Assembly: GCA_965225735.1 (NCBI GenBank)
Contig: CBDDBN010000005.1
Location: forward strand, 74,767 to 138,766
DNA from: Denitrobaculum sp965225735
Lineage (GTDB): Bacteria > Pseudomonadota > Alphaproteobacteria > Kiloniellales > Kiloniellaceae
DNA length: 64,000 nucleotides
Direction: 5' to 3'
The notes under the pieces were generated by a model. That model was not told the origin of the DNA. It worked only from the letters and a program-made list of their open reading frames with translations, and searched no databases. Both the position numbers and the translations under genes were made by a program. Below, one piece after another: positions 8,835 through 17,289 of the stretch (position 1 is its first letter; the number at the start of each line of letters is the position of its first letter).

Positions 8835-10915
8835 GACGTGACTGAGCGCAGGTGCCCGATAAATTCGTGGACCTTTTCTTCCAACTGCCGGGCCTCCTGT
8901 GCCAGTTCGGAGGCGGAACTTTCGACCTCGCCGGCCGCGGAGCCGGTCGTGTTGGCCGCTTCGCGGACCTCGGCGATGTTCGAAGTGACCTGGTCCGTGC
9001 CATTCGAAGCCTGCTGAACCGATTTGGTGATTTCCGCGGTTGCGGCACCCTGTTCCTCCACGGCGGAGGCGATCGCGGTGGCGACCTCGTGGATCGAGTT
9101 GATGGTTGTTGAGATGCCGCGAATGGCATCGACCGCGTCCCGCGTTTCCCCCTGGATGGCAGTAATCTGCCCGGAAATCTCTTCGGTGGCGCTTGCGGTC
9201 TGATTGGCCAGGGATTTGACCTCCGAGGCCACCACGGCAAAGCCCTTGCCGGCTTCCCCGGCACGGGCCGCTTCGATGGTCGCGTTCAAAGCCAGCAAAT
9301 TGGTCTGTTCGGCAATGTCGTTGATCAGCTTGACCACTTCGCCGATTTTATCGGCGGCTGCGGCAAGGCCTTCGACCTTGTCGTTGGTTTTCGAGGTCTC
9401 TTCTACGGCGCCGCTGGCGATATCCGCAGAACGCTGCACCTGGGCGCTAATCTCGTTGATCGAAGCCGAGAGCTCCTCGGTCGCAGCCGCGACGGACTGC
9501 ACATTCGCCGAAGCTTCCTCGGCCGCAGTGGTCACCACGGAGGCTTGGCTGGAAGACTGGTTTGCGGTCGCCGCCATGTTCTGCGCCGTCGTGCGCATGC
9601 CGTCGGCGGAGGAAGAGACCGAGGAAATGATTTGACCGACCGAGGATTCAAAGTCGTTGGCCATGCTCATGCGCGCTTCCTGACGCTCGACCGAGGCCCG
9701 CTTCTCCGCCTCCAGTTTCTCCTCTTCCATACGCTGTACACGTTCGGCGTTGTCTTTGAATTGTTCGAGAGCGCGGTTGATGTCGCCGATTTCATCGCCG
9801 CGATCCTGGCCGGGAACCTCGATCTTGTAGTCACCTTCCATCAGGCGGCTGATCACCGCAATGGAGCGCTGCAGCGGGTTGCGGATCATAATCTGGCAGA
9901 TGCAGAGCAGGGCGCCGATCAAAACGAGCAGCAGGACGATGCCGCCGATAACGGTGTAGTTCCGCACCACGTCCGCCTGTTCCGTCAGTTTGGCGGTCGG
10001 CACGTTGACGACGACCGACCAGGGCGCATCGGAGTCCCGGATCTCGACCGGGATAAAGAGGCGGAAGAGGCCGCCGTCTTCAGCCTCGAGCGCCTGGCCG
10101 CTGCGGATGCCTTCGACAGCTTCCTTGAGGACCGGGTTCTGCGGATCGAGTTCCTTGGCGTGCAGGTCGGCCTGAGCGTGGGCGACCCATTTGCCGTTGT
10201 TGGAAATCAGATTGACCGAACTTTCGTCGCCGAAGGGTTTGAGTTCATTGAAGGCGGCGGACATCTCGTTCAGGCTCATGTCGACGCCGATGACACCCAG
10301 GAAGGCACCATTTTCATCCAGCACCGGATAAACGAAAGACACCAACAACACCTGGTTTCCGTCGATGTCGTAAAAGACCGGATCGACGATGGAGGCGGCC
10401 TTCGTCCGTTTCGGCTTGTTGTAGTATTCACCGCCTTCGCCCGGGTCGGTGTAACCGGTCAGGAAGTAAGGCTCGACGCCTTTGCCGAAGTTGTAGAAGT
10501 AGGCGATGTAACGGCCGGTTTCATCGTGATGCCCATCGCCGGCGTTTTTATAGGCTTCATCGTTGCCATCCAGGGCATTCGGCTCGAAGCCGGCCCAGGT
10601 GCCCGCGAGACCGGGGTTGGCCTCTAGCGTTTCCTTCAGGACGTTGTGGTAGACCTGCCGGTCCGCCACACCGGAGGCTTTCAGCGCCTTGAAGGCCTGA
10701 TCGATGGTGTGGGCGACGGTCATGGCTTCGTCGAGCTGACTTTTGACCTTGCCGGCCTCGACTCCGCCGATGGCGCGCGCCTGATTGAGCGTCAGGTCCC
10801 GTACGCTGTCTTGGACCGTCCAGCTCATCAGCGCAATGCTTACCGTGAGACAAAGCAGCACGATCAGGGCGCTGCCAATGGTCAGTTTGGCGCTCAGCGA
10901 AAGCTTGTTCAGCAT
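8831..10915 (-). CDS. Methyl-accepting chemotaxis protein with dCache sensor
   Basis: A 694-residue transmembrane chemoreceptor. One membrane segment spans about residues 10-31. A large periplasmic double-Cache domain follows (WAGFEPNALDG, IVDPVFYDIDG, LGVIGVDMSLNEM). The second membrane segment lies near 320-342, then HAMP (NPLQRSIAVISRLMEGDY) and the cytoplasmic signalling coiled coil with the conserved hairpin tip (IAEQTNLLALNATIEAARAG). dCache domains often bind amino acids or other small metabolites. No C-terminal CheR-tethering pentapeptide is visible. It is a single gene transcribed leftward with no chemotaxis partners nearby. Confidence 0.95.
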   Translation of the reverse strand: MLNKLSLSAKLTIGSALIVLLCLTVSIALMSWTVQDSVRDLTLNQARAIGGVEAGKVKSQLDEAMTVAHTIDQAFKALKASGVADRQVYHNVLKETLEANPGLAGTWAGFEPNALDGNDEAYKNAGDGHHDETGRYIAYFYNFGKGVEPYFLTGYTDPGEGGEYYNKPKRTKAASIVDPVFYDIDGNQVLLVSFVYPVLDENGAFLGVIGVDMSLNEMSAAFNELKPFGDESSVNLISNNGKWVAHAQADLHAKELDPQNPVLKEAVEGIRSGQALEAEDGGLFRLFIPVEIRDSDAPWSVVVNVPTAKLTEQADVVRNYTVIGGIVLLLVLIGALLCICQIMIRNPLQRSIAVISRLMEGDYKIEVPGQDRGDEIGDINRALEQFKDNAERVQRMEEEKLEAEKRASVERQEARMSMANDFESSVGQIISSVSSSADGMRTTAQNMAATANQSSSQASVVTTAAEEASANVQSVAAATEELSASINEISAQVQRSADIASGAVEETSKTNDKVEGLAAAADKIGEVVKLINDIAEQTNLLALNATIEAARAGEAGKGFAVVASEVKSLANQTASATEEISGQITAIQGETRDAVDAIRGISTTINSIHEVATAIASAVEEQGAATAEITKSVQQASNGTDQVTSNIAEVREAANTTGSAAGEVESSASELAQEARQLEEKVHEFIGHLRSVTS

Positions 10916-11307
10916 CGAAGTTTCCCGTCTTCCAGTCGCGTTTCCAGGGATTTGCCTGTCATATCCTTGGATTCCGTGGCGATGTTCCTATGCGGGAAAT
11001 TATCCTTGCGGCTGTTAACCAGGGGTAAACTTCGGACCTTAAGGCGTTCGAAAGTCTAAAATTCTCTCATTTGTAAGGTCCGTTGCGGCAGGTCGACCTG
11101 GCGGCCTTCAGATCCGACAACCTTCGCCACTCTCTAGCCGTTCCTGAATTTTTGTTCACGAAGCGGACAGCTTGCTGAAAGCCGCCGCTCCCTAGAAAGG
11201 GGGCGGGCGGATCCTGCGGCCTGTCTCGGCGCTGAGCCTCAAGGCGCTGGGGCCAGGTGGCTTCGGGTTCCGCCCGCCTCACAGCAGTTTTCAGGAAAGG
11301 ATCTTTC
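10916..11307. other. Divergent intergenic region
   Basis: It separates the chemoreceptor (leftward) from the MipA-like gene (rightward) and must hold both promoters. I see an imperfect GC-rich hairpin around 11182-11211 and no open frame that resembles a protein. No promoter can be assigned with confidence. Confidence 0.4.
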
Positions 11308-12135
11308 ATGCGGCTTCTTTGGCTCGCTGCGCCTGTCGTCATTTTTCTGTCCAATACACAGGCCGGGATGGCCGAGGAGGAGGGCGGGTTTCGCAATATC
11401 GAAGGGCTTGCGCGCGACATTGCCGATGATCTGACTTTCGAACTCGGAGCCGGCGCCATGGTAGGGCCGGACTACGAGGGTTCGGACGACTATGACATCG
11501 CGCCGGTACCGGTTGTCGAGATCGCCTACAAAGACAGGCTTCGGCTGACCACGAAGGATGGTCCCGGGATCTTCGCGACACCCTACAGATACGAGGACTT
11601 TTCGGTTGAACTTGGTGTCCGCTATGAAGCCGGCCGGGATCAGGACGATAACGACGCCCTGCGCGGTCTGGGGGATCTGGATGTGGGCGCGGTCGCCGTC
11701 GGACGGCTGAGCTATGAATTCGGCCCGCTGGAGGCTGGGCTTGAAGTGGCCCGGGACCTCACCGGTGATCGGGACGGCACGGCGGTGACCGCCGAACTCA
11801 CCTACGGCGTTACGCTGTTGGAGGACCGGTTGCACCTGGGTGTCGCACCCAATGTGACCTGGGCGAGCGAAGATTACATGGACAATACCTTCGGGATCTC
11901 CGCCGCGCAGTCGGCCGCTTCCGTGCGCGGCCTCGCGCAGCACAACGCGGGTGCGGGCCTGAAGGACGCCGGTCTCAGTCTGAACCTGGGATACCAGATC
12001 ACCGAGAACATCACGGCCTTCGGTGGCGCGCAGTACAGCCGCCTCTTGGGCGACGCAGCGGACAGCCCGCTGGTCGATAGAGAGGGCAGCGCCAATCAGT
12101 TCAGCAGCTATCTGGGCGTCAGCTATCGCTGGTGA
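11308..12135 (+). CDS. MipA/OmpV family outer-membrane protein
   Basis: An outer-membrane beta-barrel with a cleavable signal peptide (MRLLWLAAPVVIFL, cut near AGMA-EEE). The MipA/OmpV signature is present (GPDYEGSDDYD, then PVPVVEIAYKDR). Alternating amphipathic strands lead to a C-terminal W, as BAM substrates require. The family includes scaffolds for murein synthesis and porin-like proteins, so the role here is open. GGAAAGG stands seven bases before the ATG. It is probably monocistronic or paired with the small membrane protein that follows after 63 bases. Confidence 0.85.
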   Translation: MRLLWLAAPVVIFLSNTQAGMAEEEGGFRNIEGLARDIADDLTFELGAGAMVGPDYEGSDDYDIAPVPVVEIAYKDRLRLTTKDGPGIFATPYRYEDFSVELGVRYEAGRDQDDNDALRGLGDLDVGAVAVGRLSYEFGPLEAGLEVARDLTGDRDGTAVTAELTYGVTLLEDRLHLGVAPNVTWASEDYMDNTFGISAAQSAASVRGLAQHNAGAGLKDAGLSLNLGYQITENITAFGGAQYSRLLGDAADSPLVDREGSANQFSSYLGVSYRW

Positions 12136-12198
12136 ATGCTTGTGGATACGCCCGTGAATTCATTCCAGCCATCCTATTGTCAATCGGGGAGACGGACC

Positions 12199-12663
12199 AT
12201 GAGACGTTTGATGATCGCGCGCATTCTTCTGGCCATGGGGCTGCTGGTCGGGTTGGTCAGCTGGGGATTCACCCTGCAACACATTATCGACCCAGCCTTT
12301 CTGCTCATTTCCGATTTCGAAAGCGGTGCGTCGCATGCGCGTTACCATGTGTTTCGCGAGGCGGCCGGAGACTTGGCGGCTATGGTTGTGCTGCTGTTCC
12401 TGTTCTTCGGTCCGCGGGGGTTTCGCACGGCTGAAAGTTGGGTGATCGGCCTTGTGATCATGGCTGGCTACTACGCGCCTTTCTGGATCGGTTCGCCCTT
12501 CCACGAGGCACTGGTCGCTCCGAGTTTTGCGGCGGAGCTGGTCCATGTCGCGATGGCCTCGCTGTCGGTTGCCGCGCTGTTTATGGCGAAGCCCTTTTTC
12601 CTGCCCGGAAAAGAGGGGCGACGCGCAGTCCGATTGGAAAAACGCTACGTCAGCGGGCGCTAG
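12199..12663 (+). CDS. Four-TM hypothetical membrane protein
   Basis: A 154-residue protein with about four hydrophobic segments (around 7-27, 55-72, 78-97 and 115-133) and a basic C-terminal tail (KEGRRAVRLEKRY). No enzymatic motif is visible. ATG 12199 has GGGAG just upstream and begins with the positive residues expected before a first membrane helix. I do not recognise the family. Confidence 0.7.
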   Translation: MRRLMIARILLAMGLLVGLVSWGFTLQHIIDPAFLLISDFESGASHARYHVFREAAGDLAAMVVLLFLFFGPRGFRTAESWVIGLVIMAGYYAPFWIGSPFHEALVAPSFAAELVHVAMASLSVAALFMAKPFFLPGKEGRRAVRLEKRYVSGR

Positions 12664-12772
12664 ATAACACGCGGAAAAAGCCAAGACTTTTTATCGCATG
12701 GAAATTTTTTGCGGGTGGCGGGGAATTTATTTCCTCCATAGGTGTTGTCACCACGTCAGGACAATGACACTG

Positions 12773-12792
12773 CCAACCAGTTGACAGGTTGG
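12773..12792. promoter_or_regulatory. Inverted repeat upstream of unknown gene
   Basis: CCAACC (12773-12778) and GGTTGG (12787-12792) form a 6-bp inverted repeat with an 8-base spacer, about 100 bases before the GTG of the next gene. It could be an operator or a weak hairpin in the leader. Confidence 0.3.
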
Positions 12793-12890
12793 TTGCCTCA
12801 ATCCACCAGGACGGTCTCTTCGACGCTCAAAGCTCGCTTTGGGTGAACGGGAGAACTGTGCCTTGGACAGCGAAAGAAGGAGACGTGAAC

Positions 12891-13958
12891 GTGTCTAACA
12901 TCACTAACAACCCGGAAGAATTCGTTGATCTCTTTGTCGATGCCAACCTCGGTGTGTTTGGCAAGGTTTTTCCCCAAAACGATTTTGCTTTGCTGAATAA
13001 CAACGAAAAAGTTTCCTCCGCGGTCTCCGCGTTGCTCAGCGCCGTGACCTTCCCGACCCTGAACATCGTCTTCTCGGCGGCCGGGCGTCTGAGGGAGCGG
13101 AACCGTAAGAACCTGAAGGACGATATCCGCCTCGACGAGATGGAGATGCGCGTCAAGATCGTTCCGATTGGCAAAGATGGTCAGGAGCTTGTTCAGGGCA
13201 TCGATGAGGTCGCGCCGGTGCGCGTGCTCGGGATCGATCCCTTTAAGACCAAAGCGATCAAGGTCGTCGAGACCGAAGACGGCAGCGTGGTCTCTGCGGA
13301 AGCCGCAGGCGGCAACAGTCTGGTGCCGGAACTGGCAGGCGTGGCCTCGACCCTGGCGAAAGCGGCCGGCGGCGCGCTTGGCTTTCCCGTTGCCGGCGAG
13401 ATCGTGGGAAACGCGGCCTCGTTGCTGGGCAGCGTCGGTCCCAAGCTAGGTCTTGATTTCGGTCTGGGAGAAGACGATAAGCCGAAAGTCCGTCTGCCGA
13501 TCGTCGAAAAGTCCACGATCGCCTCCCGGACGGAATTTGCCTGGTATCTGCGCTCGCTGGCCGCCGACAACCTTCGGCCTGAGCAGAATGAAGTGCTGCT
13601 TGCGGATGGCACGCACTTCGGGTCGGCTTTTCTGCAGCTTCGGCGCGACGTGGTGACGCTGAGGGCGGAGATGGAACTGGCTACGGACTGGCGTAAGGCG
13701 GCGCTCCCGAATCTCTTCGAAGTCCAGTCGATCGATATTCCTGTCTTCCATCCGCCGGTTCCTAAAACTCCGGCGCTGACAAACTTTACCTCGGTGGATT
13801 CCATTCGCCTGATGGTGCCGACCAAGGATGTGCAGGATTTCCTCGGCATCACCGAGCAGGAAGTCGACAGCCTGATCGAGAGCAATGCGCTGCGATCCTT
13901 CGGTCAGAACCGCGCGACTGTGACCCGGGCTTCCTTGATCGAACTGATCGGCGCGTAA
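12891..13958 (+). CDS. Unknown protein with C-terminal HTH-like (excisionase-type) segment
   Basis: A 355-residue protein from GTG 12891, chosen because AAGGAG lies eight bases upstream. The N-terminal half is acidic and unrecognised. A Gly/Ala-rich hydrophobic stretch (ASTLAKAAGGALGFPVAG, roughly 145-185) could be membrane-active or a flexible core. The last 45 residues (VQDFLGITEQEVDSLIES, then RATVTRASLIELIG) match the layout of small MerR-like helix-turn-helix segments (HTH_17): helix, turn, recognition helix, wing, helix. That suggests DNA binding or a structural relic. No homologous system is visible nearby. Its 3' end overlaps the nominal end of arfA on the other strand. Confidence 0.75.
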   Translation: MSNITNNPEEFVDLFVDANLGVFGKVFPQNDFALLNNNEKVSSAVSALLSAVTFPTLNIVFSAAGRLRERNRKNLKDDIRLDEMEMRVKIVPIGKDGQELVQGIDEVAPVRVLGIDPFKTKAIKVVETEDGSVVSAEAAGGNSLVPELAGVASTLAKAAGGALGFPVAGEIVGNAASLLGSVGPKLGLDFGLGEDDKPKVRLPIVEKSTIASRTEFAWYLRSLAADNLRPEQNEVLLADGTHFGSAFLQLRRDVVTLRAEMELATDWRKAALPNLFEVQSIDIPVFHPPVPKTPALTNFTSVDSIRLMVPTKDVQDFLGITEQEVDSLIESNALRSFGQNRATVTRASLIELIGA

Positions 13959-14143
13959 CGCTGTTGAACTGTGAGACAAAAAGAAAGGGCGCCGGGATAA
14001 ACCTGACGCCCTTTTCTGCTGTAAGAGCCTTTGCCTTTCTTGGCCTTTACGACTCTCTGTCGGAACTTCGGATCGGAAAGCGCCTGCGCGGTGGGGACGC
14101 GCGTGGCGGACTTCGGCCCGCGTGGCCGCTGTCTTCGTCTCAT
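13904..14143 (-). CDS. arfA: Alternative ribosome-rescue factor ArfA
   Basis: A 79-codon frame whose residues 22-46 match the ArfA core: ALSDPKFRQRV followed by KKGKGSYSRKGR, against LFRQRV and KKGKGSYMRKGK in E. coli. ArfA recruits RF2 to ribosomes stalled on mRNAs without a stop codon and backs up tmRNA. ATG 14143 is preceded by GGAG eight bases away. A hairpin plus U-tract lies inside the frame at codons 44-56, so many transcripts should end near codon 55 without a stop, as in E. coli where the product is kept low by tmRNA tagging. Codons past the terminator overlap the 3' end of the opposing gene and are probably rarely translated. Confidence 0.85.
   Translation of the reverse strand: MRRRQRPRGPKSATRVPTAQALSDPKFRQRVVKAKKGKGSYSRKGRQVYPGALSFCLTVQQRYAPISSIKEARVTVARF
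13975..14014 (-). terminator. Intrinsic terminator inside arfA
   Basis: Read leftward, AAAGGGCG (14014-14007) pairs with CGCCCTTT (13991-13984) around a 15-nt loop, followed by CTTTTTGT. The arms encode K44-G45-R46 and G51-A52-L53 of ArfA. The same hairpin can act in the rightward direction after the gene ending at 13958, where TTTTC follows the stem. Confidence 0.75.
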
Positions 14144-14352
14144 GTTGTCGTCTCCAGTTGTGTTTGTGCCGATGGCCTTTGCCCGGCGGCGAGGGTTCTA
14201 ACACAAGATGGGAAGAAATGCGGTCCTTTTCTTGGACTCTCGATGCCAGCCGTAAAATCGTCGTTTTCCGCCTTAGTTTGGTCACAGCTTCTCCGCCTTT
14301 CCGCCTTTTGGTCGTATCAGGCTGCGGACATTCAATCCTTGGGGGAACGGCG

Positions 14353-15957
14353 ATGATCAACACAAGACCTCTCGGCGGCCTGCTGGCCGCGATGACACTG
14401 ACGGCGGTGCTGGCTGGCTGCACAGCTTATGAAACCTCGGTAAGTAGCGACGCTGGTGGCAGCCCGTCGACCGGCGTTGTGCGCTACAAGGGCACCAGCG
14501 AGTATTCCGTCACCTATGGCCGCGAGCGTTATCCCAGCCTGGGGCATCAGGGACATCGGCTCGTCGAGCAGGAACCTCTCTCCACCTTTAGTGTCGATGT
14601 CGATACGGCGGCCTACGCCCATGTGCGCCGGATCCTGAAAAGCCGGCAGATGCCACCGCGCGATGCGGTGCGGATCGAAGAGATGGTGAACTACTTCGAC
14701 TACGACTATCCCCGGCCGCGCGGCAAGGAAGATCCTTTCGCCATCACCGCGACGATGCTGCCTAACCCTTGGAACAGCGAAACCCAGCTGCTGCATGTCG
14801 GCTTGCAGGGTTACACCGTTCCAAGGCGAGAGCGGCCGCCGGTCAATCTGGTTTTTCTGATCGACGTCTCTGGCTCCATGTCCGGCGAGGATCGCCTGGG
14901 CCTGGCGAAACGGTCATTAAAAGGGCTGACTCGCGGTCTCAAGAACGACGACAAGATCGCGATCGTAACCTTCAGCAATGGCTCGCGCACGGTGCTCGAT
15001 CCGACCGCTGTGAAGGAGCGGGACCGCATCGCGCAGGCCATCGACCGCCTGGAGGCTGGCGGCGGTACCGGCGGTGAGAAGGGCCTGGAGCATGCCTATT
15101 CCGTGGCGGATCATATCTTCAGTTCGGATGCGGTGAACCGTGTGATCCTGATCAGCGACGGCGACTTCAATGTCGGCGCGCGCGATCCCGCCGCCATGCG
15201 CAAGCTGATTACCCGTAAGCGCAAAAGCGGTGTCTATCTGACGGTTCTGACTGTCGGGGGCGGCAATGTGAACGACCATATTGCTCAGGCACTGGCGCAG
15301 GCCGGAAACGGGCAGGCCGCGCACCTGGACAGCCTGATGGAGGCGCGCAAGGTGCTGGACGACGAGGTGACTTCGAACCTGATCCCGATCGCCGAGGATG
15401 TGAAGATTCAGGTCGAGTTCAATCCGGAAATCGTGGGTGCCTACCGTCTCATCGGTTACGAGACCCGGGCATTGAACCGGCGGGATTTCGCCAATGACCG
15501 GGTCGATGCCGGGGATGTGGGCAGCGGTCACAGCGTGACGGCGCTCTACGAAATCACCCTGGTGCCGCATCTGGCCCGCGCCCGCATGGGCTATCGCTAT
15601 CAGCTGGCTTCCCGCGACCCGGATCTGAAGCAGATGATTGAGGCTGAGGACGAATACGCCTACGTCAAGCTGCGCTACAAAGAACCCGGCACAAGGCGCA
15701 GTCACGAGTTGGGTCAACCCGTCTCCAGGTTCGAAGAGGTGGAGGTTCTGGAAGACGCGCCGGAAGATGTCCGTTTCGCGCTTGCCGTCGCTGCCTTCGG
15801 TCAGCTTCTGCGCGGTGAGATCGATAGCCGCAGCTTCAATTACGATGATGTGCTGGATCTGGCTCAGAGCGGCCGCAGCAGCGACCCTTACGGCCGGCGC
15901 GGGGAGTTTCTGCAGCTTGTCCGGCAGGCGGAAGGCATCGCCGAGGGCGCCTGGTAA
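14353..15957 (+). CDS. von Willebrand factor A lipoprotein (YfbK-like)
   Basis: The signal peptide ends in the lipobox LAGC (Cys near residue 23), so this is a lipid-anchored periplasmic or outer-membrane protein. A leading vWA-associated region (STFSVDVDTAAYAHVRR) precedes a complete MIDAS vWA domain: DVSGSMS, the Thr in GGTGGEKG, and SDGDFN. The C-terminal part matches the DUF3520-type extension (YRLIGYETRALNRRDF). vWA domains bind partners through a metal ion; this family's role is not established. ATG 14353 follows a G-rich site (GGGGG) and gives the expected signal peptide. It is divergent from arfA. Confidence 0.9.
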   Translation: MINTRPLGGLLAAMTLTAVLAGCTAYETSVSSDAGGSPSTGVVRYKGTSEYSVTYGRERYPSLGHQGHRLVEQEPLSTFSVDVDTAAYAHVRRILKSRQMPPRDAVRIEEMVNYFDYDYPRPRGKEDPFAITATMLPNPWNSETQLLHVGLQGYTVPRRERPPVNLVFLIDVSGSMSGEDRLGLAKRSLKGLTRGLKNDDKIAIVTFSNGSRTVLDPTAVKERDRIAQAIDRLEAGGGTGGEKGLEHAYSVADHIFSSDAVNRVILISDGDFNVGARDPAAMRKLITRKRKSGVYLTVLTVGGGNVNDHIAQALAQAGNGQAAHLDSLMEARKVLDDEVTSNLIPIAEDVKIQVEFNPEIVGAYRLIGYETRALNRRDFANDRVDAGDVGSGHSVTALYEITLVPHLARARMGYRYQLASRDPDLKQMIEAEDEYAYVKLRYKEPGTRRSHELGQPVSRFEEVEVLEDAPEDVRFALAVAAFGQLLRGEIDSRSFNYDDVLDLAQSGRSSDPYGRRGEFLQLVRQAEGIAEGAW

Positions 15958-16037
15958 CCGCCGATTACCCTTCGCCGAGCTCCCACCGGCTCAGGCGTTC
16001 TTCGGCCGCGTCACAGGTATGGACCGGTCGAAGACGG

Positions 16038-16064
16038 GAGGCCCCGCGCATCGTGCGGGGCCTC
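16038..16064 (+). terminator. Strong GC hairpin after vWA gene
   Basis: GAGGCCCCGC (16038-16047) pairs perfectly with GCGGGGCCTC (16055-16064) over a 7-nt loop. The following TTGCGTATGTT is a poor U-tract, but the 10-bp stem is strong. Confidence 0.65.
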
Positions 16065-16118
16065 TTGCGTATGTTGCGATGTCTGCGTCAGAGAAACGAA
16101 GGCAGTTCTAAGTGCTTT

Positions 16119-16128
16119 GCAAATTTGC
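16119..16128. promoter_or_regulatory. Palindrome GCAAATTTGC
   Basis: A perfect 10-bp palindrome 257 bases before the PEP-CTERM start. It may be an operator or a chance event. Confidence 0.3.
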
Positions 16129-16201
16129 ATCGGCGGCGTGCAGGCGTTCGGCTTCAAGTTGTATCAATTCGAATGTATGCTTACTAATGAAGTGAGCAAA
16201 G

Positions 16202-16219
16202 TCTTGAGATATCGCAAGA
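16202..16219. promoter_or_regulatory. 18-bp near-perfect palindrome (candidate operator)
   Basis: TCTTGAGATATCGCAAGA is symmetric except for one pair (A/G), centred on GATATC. It lies about 165 bases upstream of the PEP-CTERM gene in the only sizeable regulatory region before it. Confidence 0.4.
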
Positions 16220-16384
16220 TTTTACGCCCAACCTATTGATGCCGGTTTTCAAGCAGGCGGTTTTTCAAAATAGGCGGACGAGGATGAGGACGCGTGGAAT
16301 TTCTGCGCGCGGACTTCCCTGTGCTCACGATCGCGGTCCCACACGCGGACCTGACATCAATGCGAATTTTGAAAGGCAAGCATT

Positions 16385-17068
16385 ATGAAGCCGAAACTTC
16401 TGATCTTTTTATGTTTGATATCGACGGTCTTTTTACATCGTACGGCCCTGGCGGCTTTTATCAGCCCAAGCGATACCGACGCCACCTTCGTCGCGGTGAC
16501 GCCGCTCAATCCCTCGATCGTGACCTACGACGGCAACAGCGATAGCTTTATGATCGAGCAGACACTTGGCGGTGCCGAATCGCCTTATTCCTTTTTCGAA
16601 TCCCTCGCGGATGCACCGGGCAACCCAACCGCCAACGACTTTGTCGGAAGCTTCTCGTTACAGGCAACGATCGATGACGCGGGGGTCTTTTCCGGCGGTT
16701 CTTTCTCGCTGGTCGGCAGCAGCGTGAGCCTTGGCATCGGCGCCGATACGATTGTTCTATCCGGTGATCTGACGTCCTTTTACAACGGATTGGATGAAGC
16801 CTTGGACGGTGTGCAGTTCGTTTCGACGTCCTTCGCCGTCGATCCAGCTCTAACCGCTGTGTTCGGGCCGCTCGATTTCCTCCTCATCCATCAGTGCTGT
16901 GTTCCCACGGACGGGTTCGGCGCCTCGTTCGGGCCAATCGAGACATCGTCTGAAGGCCCGGAACTTTTCGGTGCCGCGCGCAGCATTCCGGAACCTTCCA
17001 GCATAGCCATGCTGGCGCTGGGTTTGGGCGGTCTCGGTTTTGCCGCACGGCGTCGGGCGCGTGGGTGA
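16385..17068 (+). CDS. PEP-CTERM sorting-domain surface protein
   Basis: A secreted 227-residue protein with an N-terminal signal peptide ending near ALAA. The Ser/Gly/Asp-rich body has no Lys-rich or enzymatic motif. A classical PEP-CTERM tail closes it: P202-E203-P204, a hydrophobic helix (SIAMLALGLGGLGFAA) and a terminal Arg cluster (RRRARG). Such tails are recognised by exosortase (XrtA/EpsH), which cleaves near the PEP motif and attaches or releases the protein with exopolysaccharide. No exosortase gene is in this window, but the polysaccharide operon at 778-8834 carries gene types common in exosortase loci. A Cys pair (HQCCVP) is present. AAAGG precedes the ATG. Confidence 0.88.
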   Translation: MKPKLLIFLCLISTVFLHRTALAAFISPSDTDATFVAVTPLNPSIVTYDGNSDSFMIEQTLGGAESPYSFFESLADAPGNPTANDFVGSFSLQATIDDAGVFSGGSFSLVGSSVSLGIGADTIVLSGDLTSFYNGLDEALDGVQFVSTSFAVDPALTAVFGPLDFLLIHQCCVPTDGFGASFGPIETSSEGPELFGAARSIPEPSSIAMLALGLGGLGFAARRRARG

Positions 17069-17136
17069 CGTAACCCAGGAGCTGGCCCTTAGCTAACGTA
17101 GCAGCCCAAGCAGTGGGCTTGAGCCTGATAAAACTC

Positions 17137-17169
17137 AGCGTCGTCCGGTCGGTGGTATCGGGCGACGCT
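17137..17169 (+). terminator. Hairpin after the PEP-CTERM gene
   Basis: AGCGTCGTCC (17137-17146) pairs with GGGCGACGCT (17160-17169) with one G-U. A smaller stem AGCCCA/TGGGCT lies just before it (17103-17119). TGGTTT follows; a terminator is likely but not classic. Confidence 0.5.
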
Positions 17170-17289
17170 TGGTTTAGCTGTCTTTCCGATGGCCATGGAA
17201 GCCGGTTGACCTTCCCCTGACTGGAAGCCCTAGCCTGCACGGAATTGGCCTACGCGACGCCGTAGGTTGGAAGATGCTTAGGGCCTTCG

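Larger units (their letters stand above)
15958..16384. other. Intergenic region with terminator and dyads
   Basis: These 427 bases hold the vWA gene terminator (16038-16064) and two dyads upstream of the PEP-CTERM gene, listed separately. I find no convincing gene; short frames here have no ribosome-binding site or recognisable content. Confidence 0.5.

Noticed and set aside
9545..10627. 360-codon frame opposite the chemoreceptor
   Set aside because: It is the complement of a well-supported chemoreceptor gene and its composition follows that gene's codon bias.
14122..14352. N-terminal extension of the vWA protein
   Set aside because: The frame is open upstream, but the lipobox signal peptide starts at 14353 after a G-rich site, and the upstream part overlaps the arfA start region.
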